From the NCBI RefSeq assembly GCF_000337895.1, contig NZ_AOMA01000063.1:177752-239614 (forward strand): 61,863 nt of DNA. The letters are read 5' to 3'. The DNA comes from Halobiforma nitratireducens JCM 10879. Its GTDB lineage: Archaea; Halobacteriota; Halobacteria; Halobacteriales; Natrialbaceae. Below, in pieces: positions 26,407-34,963 of the stretch. How positions within the stretch are numbered: position 1 is the stretch's first letter; every line of letters starts with the position of its first letter. Made by a program: the position numbers and the translations under genes. A model generated the notes under the pieces. The model ran no database searches. It was not told the origin of the DNA and was given only the letters and a program-made list of their open reading frames with translations.

Positions 26407-27573
26407 TCAGTTACCCGGATCGGCATCGTGTCGCTCGAGTGCCGACCGAACCGTCCCGAGGATCGGCGCGAGCGTCTCGCGGGCCTCGCCGTCGACATCC
26501 GCGACGGCGTCGCGCAGTCGGCCCGCCGTGCCGGAGAGAAACGCGTCGGCACCCGGATCGACCGCGAGGGGCAAGTCGTGGCGGTCCGCCCACTGCCGGA
26601 GGGCAGCCTCGGTCGTCTCGTCGAGGTCACCGATCTGGAAAAAGAGGCTCGCGGACGCGTTCCGCCCGGTCGTGTTCTCTCGCAGGGAGACGGTGCGCTC
26701 GAGTTCGCGCCCGGTGACGTTCCGGAGTTCGACGACGCTCGGCTCCTCGCGAAGTTCGCGGTTGTCGCCGAGTGCGTGGGCCACCTGGACGACGTCTTTC
26801 GTCTCGGCGATGTCGTGGGTACGAACGATGTGTGCGCCGCGTTCGACCTCCATCGTCGCGGCCGCCAGGCTGACCGGCAACTGATCTTCGGTCTCGGGGC
26901 GGCCGGCCAGGTCGCCGAGGAAGTCCTCACGGTTGGTGGCGGTGAGGATGGGTCGACCGAACGCACGGAACTCCCGCAGACGGCGGAACAGTTCCCAGTT
27001 GTCCTCGAAGGTGCGTTCGTCGTACCACCCACCGAAGGCGGGGTCGAGGATCGTCTTGTCGGTGAACCCGCCACGCCGGAGGGCCTCGAAGATATCGTCG
27101 ATGGTCTTCAGATGTCCCGGTTTCTTGATGTCCGGCGGGCTCGCCATCTTCACGACCGGGATGTCGTACTCCTCACAGACCTCGGGCATCTCCGGATCGG
27201 CGAATCCACAGACATCGTTGACCAGGTCGAAACCGCCCTTGATCGCTTCTTCGGCGACCGACGCGTAGCGGGTTTCGATCGAGAACGCGACATCGGCGTC
27301 GACCTCGTCGACGACGGCCAGCGCCTTCGCGAGTCGATCCCGTTCGACCTCCGCGGGGAGCCAGTCGTTTTTCGGGTTCGCGGACTGGAGGCCGATATCG
27401 ATGATGTCGGCTCCCTCGGGAACCATCTCCTCTTCGACGTGGCGAACGGCTTCGGAGACGCCGCCGTGGACGCTGGGATCGTAGTTCGACTCGACGCTCA
27501 TGTTCAAGACGCCCATCACTCGCGGTGGATGGCCGTCTCCAACGGGCATGTCCCCGATCTCGACGGTTCGCAT
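26407..27573 (-). CDS. Dihydropteroate synthase-like protein
   Basis: 388 aa TIM-barrel protein of the pterin-binding family. MGVLNMSVESN (20-30) stands where DHPS has MGILNVTPDSF, and DIIDIGLQSANP (56-67) where DHPS has DIGGESTRPG. FDLVNDVCGF is kept. The last 120 residues are an extra domain not found in bacterial DHPS. It is usually annotated as folP in haloarchaea. The changed signature loops suggest a different pterin substrate or acceptor, as in methanogen DHPS-like proteins. It is divergent from otsA. Confidence 0.82.
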   Translation of the reverse strand: MRTVEIGDMPVGDGHPPRVMGVLNMSVESNYDPSVHGGVSEAVRHVEEEMVPEGADIIDIGLQSANPKNDWLPAEVERDRLAKALAVVDEVDADVAFSIETRYASVAEEAIKGGFDLVNDVCGFADPEMPEVCEEYDIPVVKMASPPDIKKPGHLKTIDDIFEALRRGGFTDKTILDPAFGGWYDERTFEDNWELFRRLREFRAFGRPILTATNREDFLGDLAGRPETEDQLPVSLAAATMEVERGAHIVRTHDIAETKDVVQVAHALGDNRELREEPSVVELRNVTGRELERTVSLRENTTGRNASASLFFQIGDLDETTEAALRQWADRHDLPLAVDPGADAFLSGTAGRLRDAVADVDGEARETLAPILGTVRSALERHDADPGN

Positions 27574-27706
27574 AGGGCGGGGTTAGGATGTGTCTCGAAA
27601 AACGTTGCCGGTTCAGTACGGGTCTGCCGCCTTTCGATACTGCCGCCCGCTCGGCAAAGCCGGCAGGGCGAAAGGATGATTACTCGCCGCTCCTCAGCCG
27701 TAGCCA

Positions 27707-29344
27707 GTGTCGGACTCTCGTTCCTCGACACCGGATCGTCCGCTCCCCGAGTCGTCGCCGCTCCGCGAGCGCGAACTCGTCGTCGTGTCGAACCGCGAGC
27801 CGTACGTACACTCGTACTCGACGCAGTCGCAGTCGGACTCGAGTGCTACCTCTGCCCCCTCGGGCGACGACCCCGAAATCTCGGTCGAACGCTCGACTGG
27901 CGGCCTCACCACCGCCCTCGATCCCGTCTTACAGCGACTCGGGGGCACCTGGGTCGCCTGGGGCAGCGGCGACGCCGACGCCGCCGTCGCCGACGACGGG
28001 ACCGTCGGCGTCCCGCCCGACGAGCCCGCCTACGACCTCGAGCGGGTCTTCCTCGAGGAGTCGACGGTCGAGGACTACTACTACGGCTACAGCAACTCGA
28101 CGCTGTGGCCGCTGTGTCACGGCGATCTTGGCCGAATCCGATCGGAGCCGTCCCACTGGCCGGCCTACGTGCGGGCGAACGAGCGGTTCGCGGACGCGGT
28201 TCTCGAGAGCGTCGGCTCCGGCCTAGGCCCAGGCACGGAAGCACCGTCGCAAGACCCGATCGTCTGGATTCAGGATTATCATTTCGCCCTGCTCGGCGAC
28301 CGGCTCCGCGGTCGACTCCCGGATTCGGCCGTCGTCGCACAGTTCTGGCACGTTCCCTGGCCGTCGCCGGACGACCTCCGCGTCTCGCCGAACGCGACCG
28401 CACTGCTCGAGGGACTGCTCGCCACCGACCTCCTCGGGTTCCACCTCGAGGAGTACCGGCGGAACTTCCTCGAATCGGTCGACCGTCTGCTACCGTCGGC
28501 GTCGGTCGATCGGGAGGCAGGTACCGTCCGGTACGTCGCGGACGACGGGCAGCAACCCCCGTCGCTCACTCGGGTGTACGCACAACCCATCGGGATCGAC
28601 GCCTCGGGCGTGCGCGACGAAGCGATGTCACCGGCAGTATCCCCCGAATCCGTCCGCGCTGACTACAACCTCGCTCCGAGCGACGACCTGTTGCTGGGCG
28701 TCGAACGACTGGATTACGCCAAGGGAATCCGCAAGCGGCTCCGGGCGTTCGAACACCTCCTCGAGACGCGTCCGGAGTGGCGTGGAGCCGTCACGCACCT
28801 GATGGTGTCGACCCCCTCGCGGGAGGGGATTCCTGAGTACGAAATTTACAGCCAGCAGGTCAGAGAGCGCGTTGCAGCCGTCAACGATCGGTTCGGGACC
28901 GACGACTGGACGCCGGTCCGGCACGTCGCCGAGCCGGTCGACTGGGAGCGACTGCTCGCGTTGTACCGGGCCGCCGACGCGCTCGTCGTTTCCTCGCGCC
29001 GTGACGGACTGAACCTGGTCGCGATGGAGTACGTCGCCGCGAACGCGAGCGAGAGCGGGGCCGTCGTGGGAAGCGAGTTCGCGGGCGTCAACGACCTGTT
29101 CGAGGGATCGATCGAGATCAACCCCTACGATGTCTGCGGGACGGCGACGGAAATCGATCGGGCCCTGCAACTCGACCCCGACGACCAGCACGACCGGCTT
29201 CGGTCCATGTGGCACGCCGTACAGCGAAACGATGTCGGCGAGTGGGTCCGAAGGCTCGATCGTGAACTCGCCGCCCACCCCTCCCTCGCGGTCACAACGT
29301 GCGAACCCGACGCCGACGGCGGGAGAAGCGGCGATTCCGGTTGA
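27707..29344 (+). CDS. otsA: Alpha,alpha-trehalose-phosphate synthase (GT20)
   Basis: 545 aa from a GTG at 27707, about 28 bases after an AT-rich GATGATTAC box. It transfers glucose from a nucleotide sugar to glucose-6-phosphate to make trehalose-6-phosphate, a compatible-solute route. IWIQDYHFALL-type sequence, FWHVPWPSPD, GVERLDYAKGI and SRRDGLNLVAMEYVA match GT20 active-site segments. A Ser/Gln-rich insert (about 38-55) is halophile-specific. No trehalose-phosphatase (otsB) is adjacent, so the second step must be encoded elsewhere. Confidence 0.95.
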   Translation: MSDSRSSTPDRPLPESSPLRERELVVVSNREPYVHSYSTQSQSDSSATSAPSGDDPEISVERSTGGLTTALDPVLQRLGGTWVAWGSGDADAAVADDGTVGVPPDEPAYDLERVFLEESTVEDYYYGYSNSTLWPLCHGDLGRIRSEPSHWPAYVRANERFADAVLESVGSGLGPGTEAPSQDPIVWIQDYHFALLGDRLRGRLPDSAVVAQFWHVPWPSPDDLRVSPNATALLEGLLATDLLGFHLEEYRRNFLESVDRLLPSASVDREAGTVRYVADDGQQPPSLTRVYAQPIGIDASGVRDEAMSPAVSPESVRADYNLAPSDDLLLGVERLDYAKGIRKRLRAFEHLLETRPEWRGAVTHLMVSTPSREGIPEYEIYSQQVRERVAAVNDRFGTDDWTPVRHVAEPVDWERLLALYRAADALVVSSRRDGLNLVAMEYVAANASESGAVVGSEFAGVNDLFEGSIEINPYDVCGTATEIDRALQLDPDDQHDRLRSMWHAVQRNDVGEWVRRLDRELAAHPSLAVTTCEPDADGGRSGDSG

Positions 29345-29374
29345 TTAATCTTTCAGGCGAGCGTTGTTCTTCTC

Positions 29375-29902
29375 ATGGACGCGACCGCCGACGAACTGGC
29401 CGGCGTCGTCGACCTCTTTGGCGGACTGACCCGCGCGGAACTCGAGCGTGCGCTCTCAGAGGCCGCTTTCCGCGCGGACGGGCGATCGGTCGACGGAGCG
29501 GCGGTCGACGACGCGATCGAGGAGGCCGTCGAGTCGTTCGCGCTGGTCCGCTACGAGAACGAGAACGGGGGCGACGGCGGGGGCGACGGAAACGAGGCCC
29601 GGAACGCGGACGGCGATCGCGAGCCCCTGTACGTCGCGGGCCCTACCGCGTTCCCCACCGTTCCGGAGTACGCCGAAGACGTCCCACACATCCTCGATGT
29701 CGACCGACGGGACATCGACCGTGAGGCACTCGGCGACGCCGTCCGGGACCGGTTCGTCGCCGCCCTCGAGTCGGCGGTCGACGACTCCGGCGAGAATCCC
29801 GATCGCATCCGAGAACTGCTCGACGTCAGCTACGACGTCGAGGCCTGGGCACCCGTCGACCTCTCGGCGGAACGGACGCGACTCGAGGAGGCACTCGACT
29901 AA
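29375..29902 (+). CDS. Haloarchaeal DUF7109-like protein
   Basis: 175 aa, acidic and soluble. MDATADELAGVVDLFGGLTRAELERAL opens with a conserved helix; YVAGPTAFPTVPEYAEDVPHILDVDRR is a central conserved piece. A Gly/Asn-rich insert (about 65-82) varies. I recall a haloarchaeal family of unknown function, DUF7109. It ends 3 bases before the Nudix gene, so the two are probably one operon. A possible box (TTGATTAATC) lies about 28 bases upstream of the ATG. Confidence 0.78.
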   Translation: MDATADELAGVVDLFGGLTRAELERALSEAAFRADGRSVDGAAVDDAIEEAVESFALVRYENENGGDGGGDGNEARNADGDREPLYVAGPTAFPTVPEYAEDVPHILDVDRRDIDREALGDAVRDRFVAALESAVDDSGENPDRIRELLDVSYDVEAWAPVDLSAERTRLEEALD

Positions 29903-29905
29903 CGT

Positions 29906-30526
29906 ATGTCCCGATCGCCACGACGCCACACGCTCGACCTCGATCCCGTCGCCGACCACGACCCCCTCGAGATCGACGACCAGGAACACGACGCTGCCGT
30001 CCTGGCTCCGATCGTCGAGCGCGACGGTGAGGACTACCTGTTGTTTACTCGCCGTGCCGACCACCTCGGGGAACACCCCGGACAGATGAGTTTCCCCGGC
30101 GGCGGTGCCGAGCCCGAAGACGACTCGATCCTCGAGACGGCACTGCGGGAAGCAAACGAGGAGATCGGGCTGAATCCTTCGGAGGCAGAAATCGTCGGCC
30201 GGCTCGACGACATCCGCACCGTCACGGAGTACGCGGTTACGCCGTTCGTCGGCCGCGTTCCCGACCGGGAGTACGAGCGCGACGACGACGAGGTCGCCGA
30301 GATCGTCCTGCTGTCGCTTTCGGCACTTCTCGATCACGAGAACTACGAGTACGAACGTCGGGACCACCCCTACTACGGTGACGTCGTCATCCACTACTTC
30401 CACGTCGACGGCTACACCGTCTGGGGTGCGACGGGCCGCATTCTGGTTCAGTTGCTCGAACTCGCGACGGAGTTCGACGCTCCCGAACGGATCGAGCGGG
30501 AAGAGCGAGATCACACACGGTCGTGA
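29906..30526 (+). CDS. Nudix hydrolase, CoA pyrophosphatase type
   Basis: 206 aa. Nudix box GX5EX7REUXEEXGU is present (GAEPEDD...ALREANEEIGL). Just before it, LLFTRRADHLGEHPGQMSFPGG matches the UPF0035 signature of CoA diphosphatases (NudL/YeaB), which cut CoA to 4'-phosphopantetheine and 3',5'-ADP. The start lies 3 bases after the DUF7109-like stop. The C-terminal half (VWGATGRIL) is typical. Confidence 0.92.
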   Translation: MSRSPRRHTLDLDPVADHDPLEIDDQEHDAAVLAPIVERDGEDYLLFTRRADHLGEHPGQMSFPGGGAEPEDDSILETALREANEEIGLNPSEAEIVGRLDDIRTVTEYAVTPFVGRVPDREYERDDDEVAEIVLLSLSALLDHENYEYERRDHPYYGDVVIHYFHVDGYTVWGATGRILVQLLELATEFDAPERIEREERDHTRS

Positions 30527-30578
30527 GACCACGATTCGCGACCGCCAGTGGGAGGCAAAAACTCGGCGGGGCGTCACG

Positions 30579-30588
30579 CTTTTGCATA
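30579..30588 (+). promoter_or_regulatory. TATA-like box ahead of the short broken ORF
   Basis: CTTTTGCATA, centred about 26 bases before the ATG at 30608, the spacing for a leaderless start. Confidence 0.45.
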
Positions 30589-30607
30589 CCGGGGCCCCAC
30601 AGCGGGT

Positions 30608-30770
30608 ATGGTCGCACAGACGATGGATCGAGTTCCGCACGGGCGATAACTACTGTCTCGACGTTTTCGTTACCGCGAACGCTGCATCGTTCGCGTCGCT
30701 TCTGGCATCGTTCCCAGTCCCGACAGCGACGATCTCGACGCTTCCGGTCGGAGGTGATCGCCGATGTTGA
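30608..30770 (+). pseudogene. Short leaderless ORF interrupted by an apparent one-base frameshift
   Basis: The ATG at 30608 gives MVAQTMDRVPHGR then a stop at 30647. Shifting by one base at about 30638-30641 continues in a protein-like frame (GDNYCLDVFVTANAASFASL...) to a TGA at 30768-30770. Removing a single base, for example the A at 30639, gives MVAQTMDRVPPGDNYCLDVF, a smooth 53-residue protein. The end overlaps the next start (ATGTTGA), with a strong Shine-Dalgarno sequence between. It could be a sequencing error, a real mutation, or programmed shifting. I do not recognise the family. Confidence 0.55.
30750..30759 (+). promoter_or_regulatory. Perfect Shine-Dalgarno site inside the upstream ORF
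   Basis: GGAGGTGATC is fully complementary to the 3' end of 16S rRNA and lies 4 bases before the ATG at 30764. Such sites are uncommon in this mostly leaderless genome and show that the next gene is translated from a longer transcript. Confidence 0.85.
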
Positions 30771-31561
30771 GAGCTGATGCCACGAGCGTCGTCGACCGCA
30801 CGGGCCTGGACGCGATCGCGCTCAAACCGACCGAATGTGATGTCGCCGACGCGGCGTCGATCCCGGCCGACGCGTTCGCGATCGACTACGAGGGTCGCGA
30901 ACACGTGCCCGATTCGGACGTACTCGAGACCCTCGCGGCTAACGCCGACGTGCGGGTCACGACACCGGTTCGGGCCGACGGCTACGACCCCCTCGGCGAC
31001 GACTCGCTCGTCGCCGACCTGCCGGCGTCGGTCGGTCGAGTTGCCGTCGCGGGCCACCCGGCCTACCTGACCGACGACGAGCGAAGTCGGGCCGTCGCCC
31101 CCCGGCTGGGCGAACTCCTCGAGACCGCGCCCGACGCCTGGGTCGGCACCGAGAGCGTCGAGCGAATCGCGATGGCGACGGGCGCGACCCAGTACGACCT
31201 GCTGTCGCGCTCGACCGAACGCGAACTCCGGGCACTGCGTGCGGCGGGCTTCGACGGCGAGATCGCCGTCTACGCGCCGACGGTGTTGTCCGACGACGAG
31301 GACACGATCCTCGAGGCCGTCGGGGACTACGTCGCACGTCGTCGACCCGTCGCCTCGGCGCTGCCCGACGAGGACACCGACCACGACTACGACGCGGGCG
31401 CGACGGGTCGTACCCGCGAGGTACTACTCGCGGCAGCCGACGATTACACGCTCGTCGGCACCGAAGACGACGTGCACGCCCAGACCGAGACGCTCCGGGA
31501 GGTCGGCGCGACGACCGTCGTCGGCTACCCTGCACGGGGTCTCGGGCGGTTCCGCAAATAG
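30764..31561 (+). CDS. Luciferase-like barrel protein of haloarchaea (DUF7388-like)
   Basis: 265 aa from the ATG at 30764, fixed by the Shine-Dalgarno site. The C-terminal region (VGTEDDVHAQTETLREVGATTVVGYPA) has the pattern of the last strands of F420- or FMN-dependent luciferase-like monooxygenases, and GEIAVYAPTVL fits a barrel strand. The N-terminal half is less clear. I recall a haloarchaeal family DUF7388. A redox enzyme using F420 or flavin is possible; substrate unknown. It is translationally coupled to the small ORF before it. Confidence 0.72.
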   Translation: MLRADATSVVDRTGLDAIALKPTECDVADAASIPADAFAIDYEGREHVPDSDVLETLAANADVRVTTPVRADGYDPLGDDSLVADLPASVGRVAVAGHPAYLTDDERSRAVAPRLGELLETAPDAWVGTESVERIAMATGATQYDLLSRSTERELRALRAAGFDGEIAVYAPTVLSDDEDTILEAVGDYVARRRPVASALPDEDTDHDYDAGATGRTREVLLAAADDYTLVGTEDDVHAQTETLREVGATTVVGYPARGLGRFRK

Positions 31562-31636
31562 CGTCCAGCCGACGATACGGTTTCTTCAACCGCCCCTTCC
31601 CGAGAGTATAAGCACTTCCGGGAACCACGGGCAGGT

Positions 31637-32422
31637 ATGACGCAGCTCGCCGAGCAAACGACGACCGCGGCCGCCGACACGCTCGAGGCGGCCGATGTCG
31701 CGGTACTCCCGACCGGCAGCACCGAACAGCACGGGCCGGCCCTCCCGCTTGGGATGGACCACATGGCTGCCCAGGCGTTCGCCCGGACGGCCGCCGAGGA
31801 GAAGAACGCGGCCGACGACGACGTCAGCGCCGTCGTTCTTCCGACGATTCCCGTCGGCGTCAGCGTCCACCACCGCCAGTTCGACGGAACGTTGTACGTC
31901 TCCGAGGAGACCTTCGAGCAGTACGTGACGGAGACGCTCTCGAGTCTGGCCGAGCACGGCCTGCGGAAGGCCGTCGTGGTCAACGGCCACGGCGGCAACG
32001 GCGGGGCCTTGCGACGGACTGCACGACGGCTTCGAGACGAGGAAACCGCGTTCGCTCCGCCGTGGAACTGGTGGGACGCGGTCGACGACCTCGCCGACGA
32101 CCTGTTCGACGAGGTGGGGGGCCACGCCGACGCGATGGAGTCGAGCCTGCTGTGGCACGTTCGCGAGGAACTGGTCGTCCCCGACGAACTCGAGGCCGCC
32201 GAGGCCGGTGCCAGCGAGGGCTGGGGCGAAACTGTCCACGGTGCGCCGATCGGGTTCGACACCATCGACTTTACCGAGACCGGTGCAGTCGGGCGGCCGT
32301 CCCAGGCCGCTCCCGAGAAAGGGGAGAAACTGTTCGAAACCGGCTGTGACCGGCTTTGCGCGCTGATCGACTGGCTCGCCGAACGATCCCTCGAGGACTG
32401 CTGGTCGCGTGAGCACCGATGA
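31637..32422 (+). CDS. Creatininase-family amidohydrolase
   Basis: 261 aa. PTGSTEQHGPALPLGMD carries the metal ligands Glu, His and Asp; VVNGHGGNGG and the later GGHADAMESSLLWH give the remaining ligands. The family includes creatininase and the archaeal ArfB/FAPy deformylase of riboflavin and F420 synthesis; the motifs alone do not decide between them. TATA-like AGTATAAG lies about 30 bases upstream. The stop overlaps the start of the FAD oxidoreductase (ATGA), so both are made together. Confidence 0.88.
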   Translation: MTQLAEQTTTAAADTLEAADVAVLPTGSTEQHGPALPLGMDHMAAQAFARTAAEEKNAADDDVSAVVLPTIPVGVSVHHRQFDGTLYVSEETFEQYVTETLSSLAEHGLRKAVVVNGHGGNGGALRRTARRLRDEETAFAPPWNWWDAVDDLADDLFDEVGGHADAMESSLLWHVREELVVPDELEAAEAGASEGWGETVHGAPIGFDTIDFTETGAVGRPSQAAPEKGEKLFETGCDRLCALIDWLAERSLEDCWSREHR

Positions 32423-33654
32423 CCGGGCACGATTCCGCTTCCGAGTCGACGGTAGACGGTCTCGATCCCGACGAAGAGCCCGAACTCGCCGTCGGCGCTG
32501 ACGCCTTCGTCGACGACGGAGCCGGCCTCGAGGTCGCGGTCGTCGGCGCAGGAGCCGTCGGCGCGACCGCGGCCTACGACCTCGCCCGGACCGGGGCCGA
32601 CGTCACTCTCTACGACCGCGACGGGATCGCAAGCGGCGCGAGCGGCCGTGCAGCGGGCGTCTGTTACGACGCGTACGCCGACGAGTTGGACGCGGAGATC
32701 GCCGGCGACTCGATCGAGCGATTCCGGCGGCTCTCCGGCGACGACACCTTCCCGTTCGTCGAGTGTCCCTACGTCTGGTTCGCCCAGGAGGGCGACGAGA
32801 AACGCGCCGAGAGGATTCGAACACAGGTGAATCGAATGCAAGAAGCCGGCGTCGTCGCCCTCGAGATGGGGCCCGACGAGCTGGCCGAGCGGTTCCCGTC
32901 GCTGCGGACGGACGACATCGCAGTCGCCGGTATCGCGGGCGCAGCAGGGCACACCGATCCTGCCCGCTACACGGCCTGTCTCGCCGCGGCTGCCGACGGT
33001 GCCGGGGCGACACTCGAGCCCGAGACGGCAGTCGAGGTACGGATCGATCCCACACGCGTGATCGAACCCGACGGCAGCGAGCGGGCGTTCGACGCCGTCC
33101 TCGTCGCCGCTGGCGCACAGACCAACGCCGTCCTCGCCGACGCGGGAATCGACATCGCGATGAAACCCTACCGCGTCCAGGCGCTGGTCGCGGACTGCGA
33201 CCTCACGGAGCCGATCTGCTACGACGGGACGGAGGGGTTCTACGTTCGCCCCCATCCCGAGGGTCTGCTTGCCGGCGACGGCACGGAAGAGTGGGAAGCC
33301 GATCCGGACGCGTACGACCGGGACGCAAACGACGGGTTCGCCCAAGAGTTACTCGAGCGAGTCGACGACCGGCTCCCGGACGTAGCGGTATCGCCGGAGA
33401 CGGACCTCGAGCGAGCGTGGGCCGGTCTCTGTACGGCGACGCCCGACGGCGATCCCCTGGTCGGGGAACTCCGTGACGGACTGTACGTCGCGACCGGGTT
33501 CCAGGGTCACGGGTTCATGCGCGCGCCGGGGATCGGCGAGCGGATCGCGGGTGAGATCGTCGGTGGGGACGGGATCGACCGCTTCGATCCGGCGCGGTTC
33601 GATGGCGACGAGGAGTTCGAAATCCAAGAAGGAATGCGGATCGACGAGGACTGA
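32419..33654 (+). CDS. FAD-dependent oxidoreductase, DAO (glycine/sarcosine oxidase-like) family
   Basis: 411 aa. After a 38-residue acidic lead comes LEVAVVGAGAVGATAAYDLA, an FAD-binding GxGxxG loop. SGRAAGVCYDAY, the middle substrate domain, and the late GLYVATGFQGHGFMRAPGIGERIA flavin motif are those of the DAO family (sarcosine oxidase, glycine oxidase, dimethylglycine dehydrogenase). The start overlaps the creatininase-like gene by 4 bases, so the two probably act on one N-containing substrate. A start near residue 36 is also possible. Confidence 0.9.
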   Translation: MTGHDSASESTVDGLDPDEEPELAVGADAFVDDGAGLEVAVVGAGAVGATAAYDLARTGADVTLYDRDGIASGASGRAAGVCYDAYADELDAEIAGDSIERFRRLSGDDTFPFVECPYVWFAQEGDEKRAERIRTQVNRMQEAGVVALEMGPDELAERFPSLRTDDIAVAGIAGAAGHTDPARYTACLAAAADGAGATLEPETAVEVRIDPTRVIEPDGSERAFDAVLVAAGAQTNAVLADAGIDIAMKPYRVQALVADCDLTEPICYDGTEGFYVRPHPEGLLAGDGTEEWEADPDAYDRDANDGFAQELLERVDDRLPDVAVSPETDLERAWAGLCTATPDGDPLVGELRDGLYVATGFQGHGFMRAPGIGERIAGEIVGGDGIDRFDPARFDGDEEFEIQEGMRIDED

Positions 33655-33730
33655 GAACGGGTGTTGAGGATCGAGAGTGGAGAACAGATACGGGCACGGG
33701 CACTGCCACTACCACTACCACTGATACCCG

Positions 33731-34270
33731 TCAGTCACCGACCGACGCGTCGGCGGTATCGGCCTCGGCGGCTGGCTCGTCGGCCGACTCGAGTTCCGGG
33801 TCCGGCTCGGATTTGGGTTCGGGTTCGGGCTCGGATTCGAACTTGGACTCGCCGGCCGCCAGTTCGTCCTCGCGGTCACCTCCGTCGGGAACGGACGTGT
33901 CTTTTGGAATTTCGACGCTTAGCGTCCCGGTTTCGGTGAGGGTCGCGGTTCCGGAATCGGGGTCGACGATCGCGTCGGCGGGTAACTCGGCCTCGCCACC
34001 GAGCTCCATCCCACGGCCGGGAAACCGCATGTCGAACCGATCACGAAACTGTCGAAACCGCTCGATTCGAATCTTGACGTTGCCCTCGAGGTACCGGACT
34101 TCGACGTCGTCGGGCTCAGCACCGGGCGCGTCGAAGACGACGAGATACGAGGTCTCGTCCTCGAGGATATCGACGGGAAGCGAGCGGTGGTTCTGGGTAC
34201 GACCGTTCGCGCGACCGATCTGTCGGTAGAGGAACCGACCGACGGAATCGACGAGAGTACGAGGGCTCAC
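33731..34270 (-). CDS. Hsp20/alpha-crystallin small heat-shock protein
   Basis: 179 aa from a GTG at 34268-34270. The alpha-crystallin domain spans about 32-125 (DETSYLVVFDAPGAEPDDVEV ends strand 3 region; TGTLSVEIPKD is the closing GxL motif). A Glu/Pro/Ser repeat tail of about 50 residues, coded by hexanucleotide repeats, follows. It is an ATP-independent holdase for unfolding proteins. The start has a strong Shine-Dalgarno sequence (GGAGGTGACC, 34275-34284, 4 bases away) and overlaps the stop of an upstream ORF (GTGA), so it is translated from a polycistronic message. Confidence 0.9.
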   Translation of the reverse strand: MSPRTLVDSVGRFLYRQIGRANGRTQNHRSLPVDILEDETSYLVVFDAPGAEPDDVEVRYLEGNVKIRIERFRQFRDRFDMRFPGRGMELGGEAELPADAIVDPDSGTATLTETGTLSVEIPKDTSVPDGGDREDELAAGESKFESEPEPEPKSEPDPELESADEPAAEADTADASVGD

Positions 34271-34668
34271 GGACGGTCACCTCCGGCGGCGCTGGTGGCG
34301 CTCACCGGGACCGTCGGAGCGGCGACCTGGGACGAGATCGGGGCGGGGACGGGAGACGGGACAGTAGTCGGTTCCGGTTCGGAGTCGGCCCTCCCTCCAG
34401 AGGCGACGGGGGGCGACCGAACCTGACAGTTCGAGGCAGACATTGCCGGATGAGTTCCTACGACGACCTCGCTATTATTGATTGTGATACTGGGTGTCAG
34501 ACTGGAATCCGAACCCGAAGTCAAAGTCGAACTCGAACTCGAACTCGAACTCGAGATCGGACCGATCGGCTCGAACACTCGCCGCTCACTGGAGACACCG
34601 TGCCGATCCGACATCGACGCCGGAGTAGACACGTCGGACCGAACGGTTGAACGGTGATCGACCGACAC
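34267..34668 (-). CDS. Low-complexity ORF filling the gap between the zinc protein and Hsp20
   Basis: 133 codons from a GTG at 34668, or 58 from an ATG at 34443. It begins 3 bases after the stop of the zinc protein upstream and its stop overlaps the Hsp20 start (GTGA). That double fit and the Shine-Dalgarno site at its end argue for translation. The product is Ser/Pro/Val-rich, with a run of nine Ser coded by a TCGAAC repeat, no motif and no homologue I know. It might be a coupling leader rather than a functional protein. Confidence 0.35.
   Translation of the reverse strand: MSVDHRSTVRSDVSTPASMSDRHGVSSERRVFEPIGPISSSSSSSSSTLTSGSDSSLTPSITINNSEVVVGTHPAMSASNCQVRSPPVASGGRADSEPEPTTVPSPVPAPISSQVAAPTVPVSATSAAGGDRP
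34527..34555. repeat. TCGAAC hexanucleotide repeat
   Basis: Four exact copies of TCGAAC followed by TCGAG. It lies inside the uncertain low-complexity ORF, where it encodes Ser on the minus strand. Confidence 0.85.
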
Positions 34669-34671
34669 GGC

Positions 34672-34830
34672 TCAGAGTTCGACCGGCTCGAGACAGTCGG
34701 TCCCACCACAGACCGGGCACGACAGTTCCGAAACCTCGTGCTCGTCGGGAACCTCGTACGTATAGTGGTTCTCGAACAGGTCGAGAAAGCAGTCCTCCGC
34801 GGTACAAACGATCTCCTCGGTCGGTGGCAT
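34672..34830 (-). CDS. Zinc-binding microprotein (DUF7559-like)
   Basis: 52 aa from the ATG at 34828-34830. MPPTEEIVCTAEDCFLD carries two Cys, and LSCPVCGGTDCLEP carries a CPVC plus a further Cys, enough for a zinc site. I recall it as a haloarchaeal family, DUF7559, of unknown function. It heads a minus-strand unit ending with Hsp20. Confidence 0.82.
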   Translation of the reverse strand: MPPTEEIVCTAEDCFLDLFENHYTYEVPDEHEVSELSCPVCGGTDCLEPVEL

Positions 34831-34963
34831 GCTCGATTGGTACTCAGTGTGCCGAACTAATCAACATTCGGCCCGCGGCCGGGCGGCCGGCGGGTCGGGT
34901 GCAACCCTTTTGGACACGTTTGCCAATTCCCCTACAATCCCGACGACAGACCGTACGATCACG

